A stretch of DNA of 64,000 bases, from the NCBI GenBank assembly GCA_966212505.1, contig CBIHRS010000012.1, positions 70,037 to 134,036 on the forward strand, read 5' to 3'. The notes under the pieces were generated by a model. The model made no database searches, was not told the origin of the DNA, and worked only from the letters and a program-made list of their open reading frames with translations. Each line of letters starts with the position of its first letter. Within the stretch, counting starts at the first letter, position 1. The DNA comes from CAMLIZ01 sp966212505 (GTDB lineage Bacteria; Pseudomonadota; Gammaproteobacteria; Burkholderiales; Burkholderiaceae_C). This document shows, piece by piece, positions 33,170 through 42,081 of the stretch. The translations under genes were made by a program, and so were the position numbers.

Positions 33170-34209
33170 GGTCGCAGCTCTTCGGCACGCCATGGCGCGC
33201 GTTGCTGAGCCTGCTGCTGGCCGGCCTGCTGGCCTGGCTGCTGCCGCGCGTGATCGACTGGGCGGTGGTGCATGCAGTGTTCCGCGCCGACCTCGCCGCC
33301 TGCCGCGCGCTCGACCACGCAGGTGCCTGCTGGGGCGTGATCGCCGAGAAGGGCCGCGCGATCCTGTTCGGCCGCTATCCGTATGCGCAGCAGTGGCGGC
33401 CGCTCGCCGGCATGCTGCTGCTCAGCGCCGTGCTCGGGTTCAGCGCCTGGCCCAGGGCCTGGCGCACCGGCGTGCTGCTCGCGCTGTGGGGCCTGGGGTT
33501 GCCGCTGTTCCTGCTGCTGATGCGCGGCGGCGCATTCGGCCTCGAGGCGGTGCCCACCAGCCTGTGGGGTGGCCTGCCGCTGACGCTGCTGCTCTCGGTC
33601 TGCGGGCTGGCCGCGGCCTTTCCGCTCGGCGTGCTGCTCGCGTTCGGCCGGCGCTCGGGCTGGCCGGTGATGCGCAGCCTCTGCACCACCTACATCGAGC
33701 TGGTGCGCGGCGTGCCGCTGATCTCGGTGCTGTTCATGGCCTCGTTCATGCTGCCGCTGCTGCTGCCGTCCGAATGGAAGACCGATGTGCTGATCCGCGT
33801 GCTGGTGGGATTGACGCTGTTCACCGCGGCCTACCTGGCCGAGACGGTGCGCGGCGGCCTGCAGGCGGTGCCGCAGGGCCAGCTGCTGGCGGCGCGCGCA
33901 TTGGGCCTCACCGAACTGCAGGTGCAGCGCGACATCGTGCTGCCGCAGGCGCTGCGCGCGGTGGTGCCGGCGCTGATGAACAGCTTCATCGGCACCTTCA
34001 AGGATTGCTCGCTGGTCAGCATCGTCAGCCTGTACGAGCTCACCGGCTCGCTCGGCTTGGCGCTCGGCGGCGATCCGGAATGGCGGCCCTTCTACCTCGA
34101 GGGCTACCTCTTCATCGCCGCGGTGTACGGGCTGCTGTGCTTAGGCATGTCGCGCTACAGCCGCTTCATCGAGCGGCGCCTGCGCGCCGCTCCCCGCCGC
34201 GCTACCTGA
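33166..34209 (+). CDS. aapM: Amino-acid ABC transporter permease (AapM/BztC type)
   Basis: The 347-residue product is the second HAAT-type permease. It has IELVRGVPLISVLFMASFMLPLL, ARALGLTELQVQRDIVLPQALRAVVPALMNSFIGTFKDCSLVSIV and a C-terminal WRPFYLEGYLF. In general amino-acid transporters an ATPase gene (aapP/bztD) normally follows. Here the next gene is convergent on the minus strand and unrelated. The permease must therefore borrow an ATPase encoded elsewhere, or the locus has lost it. The 3' end overlaps the convergent DUF5666 gene by eight bases. Confidence 0.92.
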   Translation: MRSQLFGTPWRALLSLLLAGLLAWLLPRVIDWAVVHAVFRADLAACRALDHAGACWGVIAEKGRAILFGRYPYAQQWRPLAGMLLLSAVLGFSAWPRAWRTGVLLALWGLGLPLFLLLMRGGAFGLEAVPTSLWGGLPLTLLLSVCGLAAAFPLGVLLAFGRRSGWPVMRSLCTTYIELVRGVPLISVLFMASFMLPLLLPSEWKTDVLIRVLVGLTLFTAAYLAETVRGGLQAVPQGQLLAARALGLTELQVQRDIVLPQALRAVVPALMNSFIGTFKDCSLVSIVSLYELTGSLGLALGGDPEWRPFYLEGYLFIAAVYGLLCLGMSRYSRFIERRLRAAPRRAT

Positions 34210-35395
34210 TCTCCACCGTGGACGCGACGATGCGCGTGCCGTCGGCCGAGACGCTGCCGGTCACCTTGACGCGCACGTTGGTGCCGCTCAGGTTGGCCGC
34301 GGTGCCGCCCACGAAAGCTGCGCTCGTGTAGTCGACCAACTGGTTATGCACCTTGAAGGTCTTGGCGGTGGTGTCCAGATTGGCGACCACGCCGACCAGC
34401 GTGTAGTCGTCGCCATGGCCGCCGCCGCGGTGCGTGACCGTGACCTGCCGCGCCACCAGCACACCATTGACCAGGCTGCCCTCGACCTCCACCGACACGC
34501 CGGCCGCGACCGTGCCGTTCACCGTCGCGTTGCTGGCATCGACGGCCTGGCCATCGACGCTGAACGAGCTGCTGCTGGTGAACGAGGTGACCAGGCCCGA
34601 GACTTCCGCGCCATCGCGGTTGCTCGGCGGCTGGTGCACGTTGCCGAACGACTGCACCGTCCACACGCCGGCCACCGGCGTGGCGGCGAGCTTCACGCGC
34701 ACCGTCTGGCCATTGGCCAGGGCGGCCGGCACCTTGCTCGCACTCGCATAGCTGAAGCTGGTGCTGCCGATCTTGAAGGTCTTGGCGGTGGTGTCGAGGT
34801 TGCTCACCACGCCGCGCAGCACGAACTGCGAACCATTGGACACCGACTCGATGCGGGTCAACCGGTACACGCCGCTGGCCTCGGGCAGCGCCCACACCTG
34901 CACCACGTCGCCCACGTGCAGCGACGCCAGGCCGCTGGAGAGGCCGCTGCCGAACACGGTGGCGCTGTCGGTCTTGAGCGTCTGGCCGAACACGGTGACG
35001 GTGCCGGCCGTGGTGTCGACCGCGGCCACCGGGCCGACCAAGCCGGTCGCGATGCGCACCGTGGCCGCCGTGGCGCTCTTGCCGCCCGCGCCGCCACCGA
35101 CGATGGCGGTGGCGTCGACCTCGACGGTCATGCCCAGGCGCAGTTCGCTGCCGTTGCGGGTGACGTTGTCGCCCTCGTCGTCGAGCACGCTGGCATTGGT
35201 GTCGTCGAATTCGACGCCGCTGACGAAGATGGAGCCGAAGCCTTCGATCGGGCCCGCGGCATACGAAGTGATGGAGCCGGTGCCGCCAGTGCCCACGCCG
35301 CCGCCGCCGCCGCAACCGAAGAGCAGCGAAGCACCGAGCAAGGCAGAAGCGAGGCCGCGCAGCCGCGGCCAGGAGAAGACGGACGTGATGTTCAT
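34202..35395 (-). CDS. DUF5666 repeat lipoprotein A
   Basis: The 397-residue product has a lipoprotein signal (Cys at about residue 25, LLFGC) followed by a poly-Gly stretch. Four or five tandem DUF5666 units follow, each about 65-75 residues. Recurrent motifs include GPIEGFGSIFVSGVEFD, GPVAAVDTTAGTVTVFGQTL and LRGVVSNLDTTAKTFKIGS (and a second close copy near the C-terminus). It probably forms beta-barrels of OB-like folds on the envelope; no function is established. Its ATG overlaps the stop of the DUF6502 gene. It is a paralogue of the gene at 36389-37594. Confidence 0.82.
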   Translation of the reverse strand: MNITSVFSWPRLRGLASALLGASLLFGCGGGGGVGTGGTGSITSYAAGPIEGFGSIFVSGVEFDDTNASVLDDEGDNVTRNGSELRLGMTVEVDATAIVGGGAGGKSATAATVRIATGLVGPVAAVDTTAGTVTVFGQTLKTDSATVFGSGLSSGLASLHVGDVVQVWALPEASGVYRLTRIESVSNGSQFVLRGVVSNLDTTAKTFKIGSTSFSYASASKVPAALANGQTVRVKLAATPVAGVWTVQSFGNVHQPPSNRDGAEVSGLVTSFTSSSSFSVDGQAVDASNATVNGTVAAGVSVEVEGSLVNGVLVARQVTVTHRGGGHGDDYTLVGVVANLDTTAKTFKVHNQLVDYTSAAFVGGTAANLSGTNVRVKVTGSVSADGTRIVASTVEIR

Positions 35396-36306
35396 GATTG
35401 TTCCTTGGTCGAGCGGCGGGCCTTGCGTGCGGCAGGCGGCGCATCGACGGCGGACGAGGATTGGAGCGATTCGTTGAACGTGTAGAGGCCGATGCGCAGG
35501 CGCCGGTCGAACGGGCGCTCCTGCTGGCGATCGTCCTCGATCATCTTTTCGAGCATGGGCACCGTGGCCTCGATCAGCGTCTGCCACTGCGCGCGCACCA
35601 GCGCCTTCACCTGCTCCATCGAGGCCGACGACATCTCGCCGGCGAACACCGCCTGCTCGAAATGCTGCTCGCCATCGTTGAGCACGTTCTCGACCGCGGC
35701 GCTCAGGTGGTCGCCGACGTTGTCGCCGAGGAAGCCCAGCATGCGGATCGCATCGCCGCGCGGCACGAAGGCATCGCGCTCGAGCGTGACGGTGTCGGCC
35801 TGGTGGTCGAGGGTGGCCAGGCCCAGGCGCACCAGCTCGTCGAGCAGGCTGCGCGGATGGACATCGCGCGTGATCGACTGCGCCAGCGTCTCGAAGCTGA
35901 GCTCGCCGGCCGTCTGCGTCTGTCGCGGCAGCACGCGCGGCAGGCCGCGGCGGTCGCGATAGTCGGGCGAGGTGGTCCAGTGGGCGAAGACCTCGGCCGC
36001 GAGCGAACGCGGACGCGTGGTCGCGCGCTTCTCGCCTTCGATCAGGCGCGTGACCTCGCGGCGGTTGATGCCGGTGGCGGTGCTGATGCGGCTCACCATG
36101 CGCGTGGCGCCGGGCTCGGGCTGGGCCTCGCGCGCGGCCTGCACGAAGGCCTGCTTGAACTGCTCTTCGGCCGCTGCATAGGGCAACCCGCGTGCGACTG
36201 CCAGCCGGGCCAGCGGCAGCAGCACGGCCGCCAATGCATCGGCCAGGGCCCGGTGCTCGGGCGGCTGTGTCACGTCGTCGGTGGTGGGTGCGGTCATTGA
36301 GTACAT
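35392..36306 (-). CDS. DUF6502 family protein, probable HTH-containing cytoplasmic protein
   Basis: The 304-residue product contains ALAAVLLPLARLAVARGLPYAAAEEQFKQAFVQAAR and MVSRISTATGINRREVTRLIEGEKR, an HTH-like segment. A central region follows (FETLAQSITRDVHPRSLLDELVRLGLA), then GFLGDNVGDHLSAAVENVL. This is the DUF6502 layout. It sits between two DUF5666 genes and overlaps the downstream one by four bases, so it may regulate or assemble those lipoproteins. The start could be the ATG at 36306 or 36297; neither has a clear ribosome site. Confidence 0.8.
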   Translation of the reverse strand: MYSMTAPTTDDVTQPPEHRALADALAAVLLPLARLAVARGLPYAAAEEQFKQAFVQAAREAQPEPGATRMVSRISTATGINRREVTRLIEGEKRATTRPRSLAAEVFAHWTTSPDYRDRRGLPRVLPRQTQTAGELSFETLAQSITRDVHPRSLLDELVRLGLATLDHQADTVTLERDAFVPRGDAIRMLGFLGDNVGDHLSAAVENVLNDGEQHFEQAVFAGEMSSASMEQVKALVRAQWQTLIEATVPMLEKMIEDDRQQERPFDRRLRIGLYTFNESLQSSSAVDAPPAARKARRSTKEQS

Positions 36307-36388
36307 CGATTCGCGTCGGCCAAAAACACGGCGCACATACCGGGATGGTAGTGCGCCGTTCGTTGCCGCCGACGCGACTGTCGTCTAT

Positions 36389-37594
36389 TCAGGGCTCGAA
36401 CTCTATTCTGGTTGCGATCAGTTTCAGGTGATCCCCCGACAGCTGACCCTTGACCTCGACCTTGCGGCCATTGGCCAGATCGGCCTCGGTGCCGCCGCTG
36501 AAGGCCGCGCCGCCATAGTCGACGACGATGCCCCGCAGCATGAAGGTCTGCGCCGTGCTGTCCAGCGAAGACAACACGCCATGCAATTCGATCGGATGAT
36601 CGCCCGGCCCATGGCCTGCGACCTCCACGCGGCTCGCCTGCAGCGTGCCGCCGACCATGCGTCCCTGCACCTCGACCTCGACACCCAGCGCCAGCCCGCC
36701 GCTGCCCCGCGGGAAGCTCGCCTGGCTCGCATCGACCGGAATGCCGTTGACGCTGAACTGCGAGGCCGAACTGAACGCGGTGATGCTGCCGTGGAGATGA
36801 GCGCGGTCATGGTCTTCAACCTTGCGCACGCCGGCGCGGATGCTGATCGCGACCCACTGGCCATTGACCTGGGCCTTCTGCAACCGCACGCGCACCCGCA
36901 TGCCATTGTCGAATCCTGCCGGCAGATCCGCATCGGCCACAGAGGCATACGAGATCGTCGCGCCACCTATCGTGAATGTTTTCACGAAAGTATCCAGGCC
37001 CGCGACGACGCCGCGCAGCTTGAACACCGGCGCAGCAGCATCGGCCTCGATGCGCGTGGCCACGTAGCGGCCGGTGGCGGCATCGAACAAGGCATTCACT
37101 TCGATCACGGTACCGGCCGCGATGCCGCCGAGCCCACCGCCCAGGCTTTCGCCGAACACGGTGGTCGGCTTCACTTCGACCGTCTGGCCCAGCACGACCA
37201 GCGTGGACGCTGCGGTGTCGACGCTGGCCACCGGGCCGACGATCTCGCTGCCGAAGCGGATGCGCAGCGCCTGCGCAGTGGCCTTGCCATCGTCGATCGC
37301 CGAGCCATCGATCTCGACGACCGAGCCCAGCTTCAGCGCGCTCGAGTCACCGCTCGCCCCATCGTCGTCGGTGATGCTGGCGCGGCTGTCGTCGAAGCGC
37401 ACGCCGTCGACGATCACCGAGCCGAAGCCGGTGATCGGCCCTTGTGCATACGACGCAGAGGCAGCGGTTGCCGCAGCGGGCTCATCGTCGGCCGCTCCGC
37501 CACCGCAGCCCGCCACCACGCCGATGACCAGCAGCGCCGCCGCAGCAGCGCCGAACACGGTGCGCAGACGGATCGCATGAATGGGATCCAGCAT
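36389..37594 (-). CDS. DUF5666 repeat lipoprotein B
   Basis: The 401-residue product has a good ribosome site (AAGGAG six bases before ATG) and a lipoprotein signal ending VVAGC. It then carries DUF5666 units: GPITGFGSVIVDGVRFDD, GPVASVDTAASTLVVLGQTV, KLRGVVAGLDTFVKTFTIGG and LHGVLSSLDSTAQTFMLRG. Many positions match lipoprotein A, showing an ancient duplication. It is the first gene of the three-gene operon, with a recognisable sigma70 promoter 41 bases upstream. Function is unknown; envelope location is inferred from the lipobox. Confidence 0.82.
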   Translation of the reverse strand: MLDPIHAIRLRTVFGAAAAALLVIGVVAGCGGGAADDEPAAATAASASYAQGPITGFGSVIVDGVRFDDSRASITDDDGASGDSSALKLGSVVEIDGSAIDDGKATAQALRIRFGSEIVGPVASVDTAASTLVVLGQTVEVKPTTVFGESLGGGLGGIAAGTVIEVNALFDAATGRYVATRIEADAAAPVFKLRGVVAGLDTFVKTFTIGGATISYASVADADLPAGFDNGMRVRVRLQKAQVNGQWVAISIRAGVRKVEDHDRAHLHGSITAFSSASQFSVNGIPVDASQASFPRGSGGLALGVEVEVQGRMVGGTLQASRVEVAGHGPGDHPIELHGVLSSLDSTAQTFMLRGIVVDYGGAAFSGGTEADLANGRKVEVKGQLSGDHLKLIATRIEFEP

Positions 37595-37634
37595 CCCTCG
37601 CTCCTTCGGATCTGATGAATTTCTTTCTCGATTC

Positions 37635-37663
37635 AGTCTAAATGGACAAAAAACACATTTCAA
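37635..37663 (-). promoter_or_regulatory. Sigma70-like promoter of the DUF5666/DUF6502 operon
   Basis: Read on the minus strand, TTGAAA (37663-37658) and TAGACT (37640-37635) are separated by exactly 17 bases. They match the -35 and -10 consensus at five and four of six positions. The surrounding DNA is AT-rich compared with the rest of the window. The DUF5666 ATG follows 41 bases after the -10. Confidence 0.55.
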
Positions 37664-37748
37664 AGACAAAGCGTCTCCACATGTTTCCGCCTTCCTTGGC
37701 GCATCGATTGCCAGGGTGTAGAAAGCGAAGAGCGCACGAGCCCCAACG

Positions 37749-38630
37749 ATGCTGAGAACCGAAGCCCCGAGCGCCACCCATCTCGATCTCGATCGGTACG
37801 ACACCCAGGACCTGGTCGATGCCTTCATCGACGACCAGACCCAGGCGCTCGCGGCCGTCCGTGCGGCCGGCGGGCGCATCGCCGAAGCGGTGGAGGCGGC
37901 CGTGCCCCGCATCGCCGCCGGCGGCCGGCTGGTCTATGCCGGTGCCGGCACATCGGGCCGCCTCGGCGTGCTCGACAGCGTGGAGCTCTACCCCACCTTC
38001 TCCTGGCCTCGCGCGCGCGCACTTGCGCTGCTGGCCGGCGGCGAACAGGCCTTGTTCGAAGCCGTGGAAGGGGCCGAAGACCGCACCGACCAGGGCGCGG
38101 CCGACCTGTCGGCGCTCAGGCCCGACCGACGCGACGTGGTGATCCTGCTCGCGGCCTCGGGCACCACGCCTTATGTGCTTGGCGCGCTGCAGGCCGCACG
38201 CAGTGCCGGTGCGCTCACGATCGGCATCGCCAACAACCCCGACGCGCCGCTGACGCGCGACGCGGAGATCGCGATCACGCTCGACACCGGCGCCGAGGTG
38301 ATCTCGGGCAGCACGCGGCTGAAGGCCGCCACCGCGCAGAAGATCGCGCTCAACACGCTGTCGAGCGCCATCATGGTGCGGCTGCACAAGGTCTACCGCA
38401 ACCTGATGGTCGACCTGCAGCCCACCAACGCCAAGCTCTACCGGCGCGCGCTGAACCTCACGATGCATGCCACCGGCGCCGACGAAGCCCTGGCGCGCGA
38501 AACGCTCGAGGCCTGCGGCTACCAGGTCAAGGTCGCGATCGTGGCCATCCTCTCGGGCACCGACGTGGCTGCGGCCGAGGCTCGCCTGGCCACGGCCGAA
38601 GGCAGCGTGCGGCGCGCGATCGAGGCTTGA
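37749..38630 (+). CDS. murQ: N-acetylmuramic acid 6-phosphate etherase
   Basis: The 293-residue product has the SIS-domain motifs of MurQ: VYAGAGTSGRLGVLDSVELYPTF, EGAEDRTDQGAADL (catalytic Glu region), SGTTPYVLGAL and EVISGSTRLKAATAQK. It cleaves the lactyl ether of MurNAc-6-phosphate to yield GlcNAc-6-phosphate during cell-wall recycling. The length is as expected. It is divergent from the DUF5666 operon, with a shared AT-rich intergenic region. Confidence 0.96.
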   Translation: MLRTEAPSATHLDLDRYDTQDLVDAFIDDQTQALAAVRAAGGRIAEAVEAAVPRIAAGGRLVYAGAGTSGRLGVLDSVELYPTFSWPRARALALLAGGEQALFEAVEGAEDRTDQGAADLSALRPDRRDVVILLAASGTTPYVLGALQAARSAGALTIGIANNPDAPLTRDAEIAITLDTGAEVISGSTRLKAATAQKIALNTLSSAIMVRLHKVYRNLMVDLQPTNAKLYRRALNLTMHATGADEALARETLEACGYQVKVAIVAILSGTDVAAAEARLATAEGSVRRAIEA

Positions 38631-38640
38631 GGCTCACCGC

Positions 38641-40677
38641 TCAGAGCGTCGCGGCGAGCCGGCTCGCCTGGTCGATCGCCCGCTTGGCGTCGAGCTCGGC
38701 GGCTTCGTCGGCACCGCCGATCAGGTGCGTCCTGATTCCCAGCGCCTTCAGCGGCTCCACCAGCTCGCGCAGCGGCTCCTGCCCCGCGCACAGCACCACG
38801 TTGTCGACCTCCAGCCAGGTGGGGTCTTCACGCTTCTCGCCATGGCTGATCAGCAGGCCCTGGTCGGCGATGCGCTCGTAGTTGACGCCATCGATCATCG
38901 TCACCTGCTTCATCTTCAGCGTCGCGCGATGGATCCACCCGGTGGTCTTGCCCAGGCGGGCGCCGAGCTTGCCGGCCGTGCGCTGCAGCATGTAGACCTC
39001 GCGTGCCGGCGGGGTGAGATGCGGCTTGATGCCGGTGACGCCGCCGCGCGCCAGCGCCGGGTCGCCCACGCCCCACTCGGCCAGCCAGGCCTCGCGGTCG
39101 AGCGCGGGCGACGGGCCGTCGTGCACCAGGAACTCGGCCACGTCGAAACCGATGCCGCCAGCACCGATGATCGCCACGCGGCGGCCCACCGGCTTGCGAT
39201 GGCGCAGCACGTCGATGTAGCTCAGCACCTTGGGATGCTCCAGGCCCGGAATGCGCGGCGTGCGCGGCATCACGCCGGTGGCCACCACCACTTCGTCATA
39301 ACCCGCGGCGGCCAGCGTCTGCGCATCGACGCGGCGGCCGAGCTTCAGCTGCACGCCGGTGCTGCGCACGCGGAAACGGAAGTAGCGCAGCATCTCGTGG
39401 AACTCTTCCTTGCCCGGGATCTGCTTGGCCATGTTGAGCTGGCCGCCGATCTCGTCGGCGCCGTCGTACAGGTCGACCTCGTGACCGCGCTCGGCGAGCA
39501 CGCTCGCCGCGGTGAGGCCCGCGGGCCCGGCACCCACCACCGCGAAGCGGCGCCTGCGTTTCGTGGGCACGAAGTTCAGCTCGGTCTCGTGGCAGGCGCG
39601 CGGGTTGACCAGGCAGCTCGCGGTCCTGGCGACGAAGGCATGGTCGAGGCAGGCCTGGTTGCAGGCGATGCAGGTGTTGATCTCGCCGCTGCGGCCCTGC
39701 GCCGCCTTCTTGACGAACTCGGGGTCGGCCAGCAGCGGCCGCGCGAGCGACACCATGTCGGCCACGCCGTTGGCCAGCAGCGCCTCGGCCACCTCGGGCG
39801 TGTTGATGCGGTTGGAGGTGACGAGCGGGATGCCCACCTCGCGCTTCATCTTCTCGGTGACCCAGGCGAAGGCGCCGCGCGGCACGCTGGTCGCGATGGT
39901 GGGCACGCGCGCCTCGTGCCAGCCGATGCCGGTGTTGATGATGGTGGCGCCGGCACGCTCCACCGCCTTGGCCAGCTGCACCACCTCGTCCCAGCTGCTG
40001 CCGTTGGGCACGAGGTCGATCATCGAGAGGCGGTAGATGATGATGAAGTCGCGGCCCACCGCCTCGCGGGTGCGCTGCACGATCTCGACCGGCAGGCGCA
40101 TGCGGTTCTCGTACGAGCCGCCCCACTCGTCGGTGCGCTGGTTGGTGTGCGCCACGAGGAACTCGTTGATGAAGTAGCCCTCGGAGCCCATGATCTCCAC
40201 GCCGTCGTAGCCGGCCTCGCGCGCCAGCGTCGCGCAGCGCACGAAGGCCTTGATCTGGCGCTCGATGCCGCGTGCCGACAGCTCGCGCGGCGTGAACGGC
40301 GAGATCGGCGACTTGATGCGCGACGGTGCCACCGCGAACGGGTGATACGCATAGCGGCCGGTGTGCAGGATCTGCAGCGCGATCTTGCCGCCTTCGGCAT
40401 GCACCGCATCCGTCACCTGCCGGTGGCGGCGCGCGGCGCGGTGCGTGGCCAGCATGCCGGCGAAGGGCTTGGTCCAGCCGGCGATGTTGGGCGCGAAGCC
40501 GCCGGTGACCATCAGGCCCACGTCGCCGCGTGCGCGTTCGGCGAAATAGGCGGCGAGCCGGTCGAAGTGGTTGCCGTCTTCGAGGCCGGTGTGCATGGAG
40601 CCCATCAGCACCCGGTTCTTCAGCGTGGTGAAGCCGAGGTCGAGCGGGGCGAGAAGGTGCGGGTAGGGAGCGGGCAT
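38641..40677 (-). CDS. fadH: NADPH-dependent 2,4-dienoyl-CoA reductase
   Basis: The 678-residue product has an N-terminal old-yellow-enzyme TIM barrel (LLAPLDLGFTTLKNRVLMGSMHTGLED). A 4Fe-4S site follows (CIACNQACLDH and later SCLVNPRAC, about residues 335-355). The FAD/NADPH-binding half carries AVVGAGPAGLTAASVLAERGHEV and IIGAGGIGFDVAEFL. It reduces 2,4-dienoyl-CoA esters in oxidation of unsaturated fatty acids. The length matches E. coli FadH. It is a single gene, convergent with murQ by ten bases. Confidence 0.95.
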   Translation of the reverse strand: MPAPYPHLLAPLDLGFTTLKNRVLMGSMHTGLEDGNHFDRLAAYFAERARGDVGLMVTGGFAPNIAGWTKPFAGMLATHRAARRHRQVTDAVHAEGGKIALQILHTGRYAYHPFAVAPSRIKSPISPFTPRELSARGIERQIKAFVRCATLAREAGYDGVEIMGSEGYFINEFLVAHTNQRTDEWGGSYENRMRLPVEIVQRTREAVGRDFIIIYRLSMIDLVPNGSSWDEVVQLAKAVERAGATIINTGIGWHEARVPTIATSVPRGAFAWVTEKMKREVGIPLVTSNRINTPEVAEALLANGVADMVSLARPLLADPEFVKKAAQGRSGEINTCIACNQACLDHAFVARTASCLVNPRACHETELNFVPTKRRRRFAVVGAGPAGLTAASVLAERGHEVDLYDGADEIGGQLNMAKQIPGKEEFHEMLRYFRFRVRSTGVQLKLGRRVDAQTLAAAGYDEVVVATGVMPRTPRIPGLEHPKVLSYIDVLRHRKPVGRRVAIIGAGGIGFDVAEFLVHDGPSPALDREAWLAEWGVGDPALARGGVTGIKPHLTPPAREVYMLQRTAGKLGARLGKTTGWIHRATLKMKQVTMIDGVNYERIADQGLLISHGEKREDPTWLEVDNVVLCAGQEPLRELVEPLKALGIRTHLIGGADEAAELDAKRAIDQASRLAATL

Positions 40678-40781
40678 GGTGTGGTGTTGCTGCGAGCCGG
40701 CCGAAGCGTATGCCGGCCCGCAGCCCCTGCCCTAGAGCTTGCCCTCCAAAGCCCCCGCGGGTTTGCCCTGTGTCGACCGAT

Positions 40782-41942
40782 TCAGTTGAACGGGTTCACG
40801 AAGTCGACCACGGCCTTCGCCGCATCGCCGGCCTCGTCGGCCCCGGCCTGCACCCAATCGCCCAGCGTATCGTCGGCGGCATCGAGCACCTGGCCGGCGT
40901 CGTGCGCCAGCTGCTCGGCCTGGGTGCCGCCGGGCAGGCCGAGCCGATCGAGCGTCCAGTGCGCGACGCCACCTGCGCGGTCGGCGGCCCAGGCCTCGAT
41001 GCGGCCCTTGAAGTCGAGCCCGAGGTTGCCGAGGTCGCCGAGCGAATCGACGCCCGCATCGGCCGCGCGGCCAGGGTCGGAGACGATCTGCCCCAGCGCC
41101 TGCCCGCCCAGCGCCCCCAGCTGGCGCAGCGGATCGACCAGCGGAGTGCCGATGCCCCGGTAATCGCGGTCGCCGTTGAACTGCTCGTAGCTCTCGCGGT
41201 GCGCGTTCTGCCACGCGGTGTGCTGGCCTTGCGAGATCGGCAGGAACTTCTGCATGTCGCCCACGAGCTTCGAGCCGGCCTGGAAGCGCGCGTCCTGCTC
41301 GATGGCCGTGCCGCCGCAGCCGTTGTCGCGGAAGTAGAAGGTCTGCTCGCCGCGCAGCACGTGGCCATCGAGCGTCTTGATGTTGATCGAGCGCTGCGCC
41401 GGATCGACCTTGATCTCGACCGGCAGCCACGTCGGCGGTGCGTTGGTGCCGCCGGTCTCGAGCATGTAGCGGCCATCGCGCAGCGTGGTCGTGGGCGGGC
41501 GGATCTCCATGCCGCCGGCGTTGAACACCTCGTTGGGCTGCTGCACCCAGTGGTCGAACACCTGCTGCGGCGTGGCGCCGGGAACCTGGCTCTGGTAGAG
41601 CGCGTGCGTGACCTCGTGGCCGTCTTCGCCGATCGGTGCATTGGGCTTCAGGCCCGAGAGGATGCGCGACACCTCGGCATCGTCCGGATAGCGGAAGCTG
41701 TCGGGAATCCAGCGGCTTTCATAGCTGGCGGCGGCATAGGCCGCAAGGCGCACCGTCTGGTCGCGCTGGTATTCCTGCTCGGCATGCGTTCCGCCGACCG
41801 CGAGGTCGGGATCGGGGCCGTGCAGGCTGAGGTGGAAGTCGTTGGGCTCGTGGCCTCCGTGATGAACGCAGGTGTCGGGCTCGGGCGGGCGCAGCGCAAC
41901 GCTGCGCGCGGTGGAGCCCGCGTCGATGGGCAGCATGGTCAT
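40782..41942 (-). CDS. Large orphan hypothetical protein
   Basis: The 386-residue product starts at an ATG with GGGAG three bases upstream (a second ATG at 41936 has better spacing). It has no signal peptide. The N-terminal half contains HHGGHEPNDFHLSLHGPDPD and GEDGHEVTHALYQSQVPGATPQQVFDHWVQQPNEVF. The C-terminal 150 residues are amphipathic helices with Asp/Ala/Gly spacing (LGDLGNLGLDFKGRIEAWAADRAGG, DAADDTLGDWVQAGADEAGDAAKAV). No family is recognised. The layout is compatible with a secreted effector or a proteobacterial toxin-like protein, but no catalytic motif or immunity gene is seen. Confidence 0.6.
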   Translation of the reverse strand: MTMLPIDAGSTARSVALRPPEPDTCVHHGGHEPNDFHLSLHGPDPDLAVGGTHAEQEYQRDQTVRLAAYAAASYESRWIPDSFRYPDDAEVSRILSGLKPNAPIGEDGHEVTHALYQSQVPGATPQQVFDHWVQQPNEVFNAGGMEIRPPTTTLRDGRYMLETGGTNAPPTWLPVEIKVDPAQRSINIKTLDGHVLRGEQTFYFRDNGCGGTAIEQDARFQAGSKLVGDMQKFLPISQGQHTAWQNAHRESYEQFNGDRDYRGIGTPLVDPLRQLGALGGQALGQIVSDPGRAADAGVDSLGDLGNLGLDFKGRIEAWAADRAGGVAHWTLDRLGLPGGTQAEQLAHDAGQVLDAADDTLGDWVQAGADEAGDAAKAVVDFVNPFN

Positions 41943-42081
41943 GAACTCCCTGTGGCGTTGGAAACGCCTACTCTAGGAATTCGGCTCGCGCCCGACATCC
42001 GCCTAATCGCAACGCGTGAAACGCCTTGTAGAAAGCGCGCAAAAGCCGCGCGGCGGGCATACCGGCTGCTCCGCGCCAGGG

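Noticed and set aside
38467..41163. An 898-codon plus-strand frame opposite fadH
   Set aside because: Shadow of fadH; no family motif.
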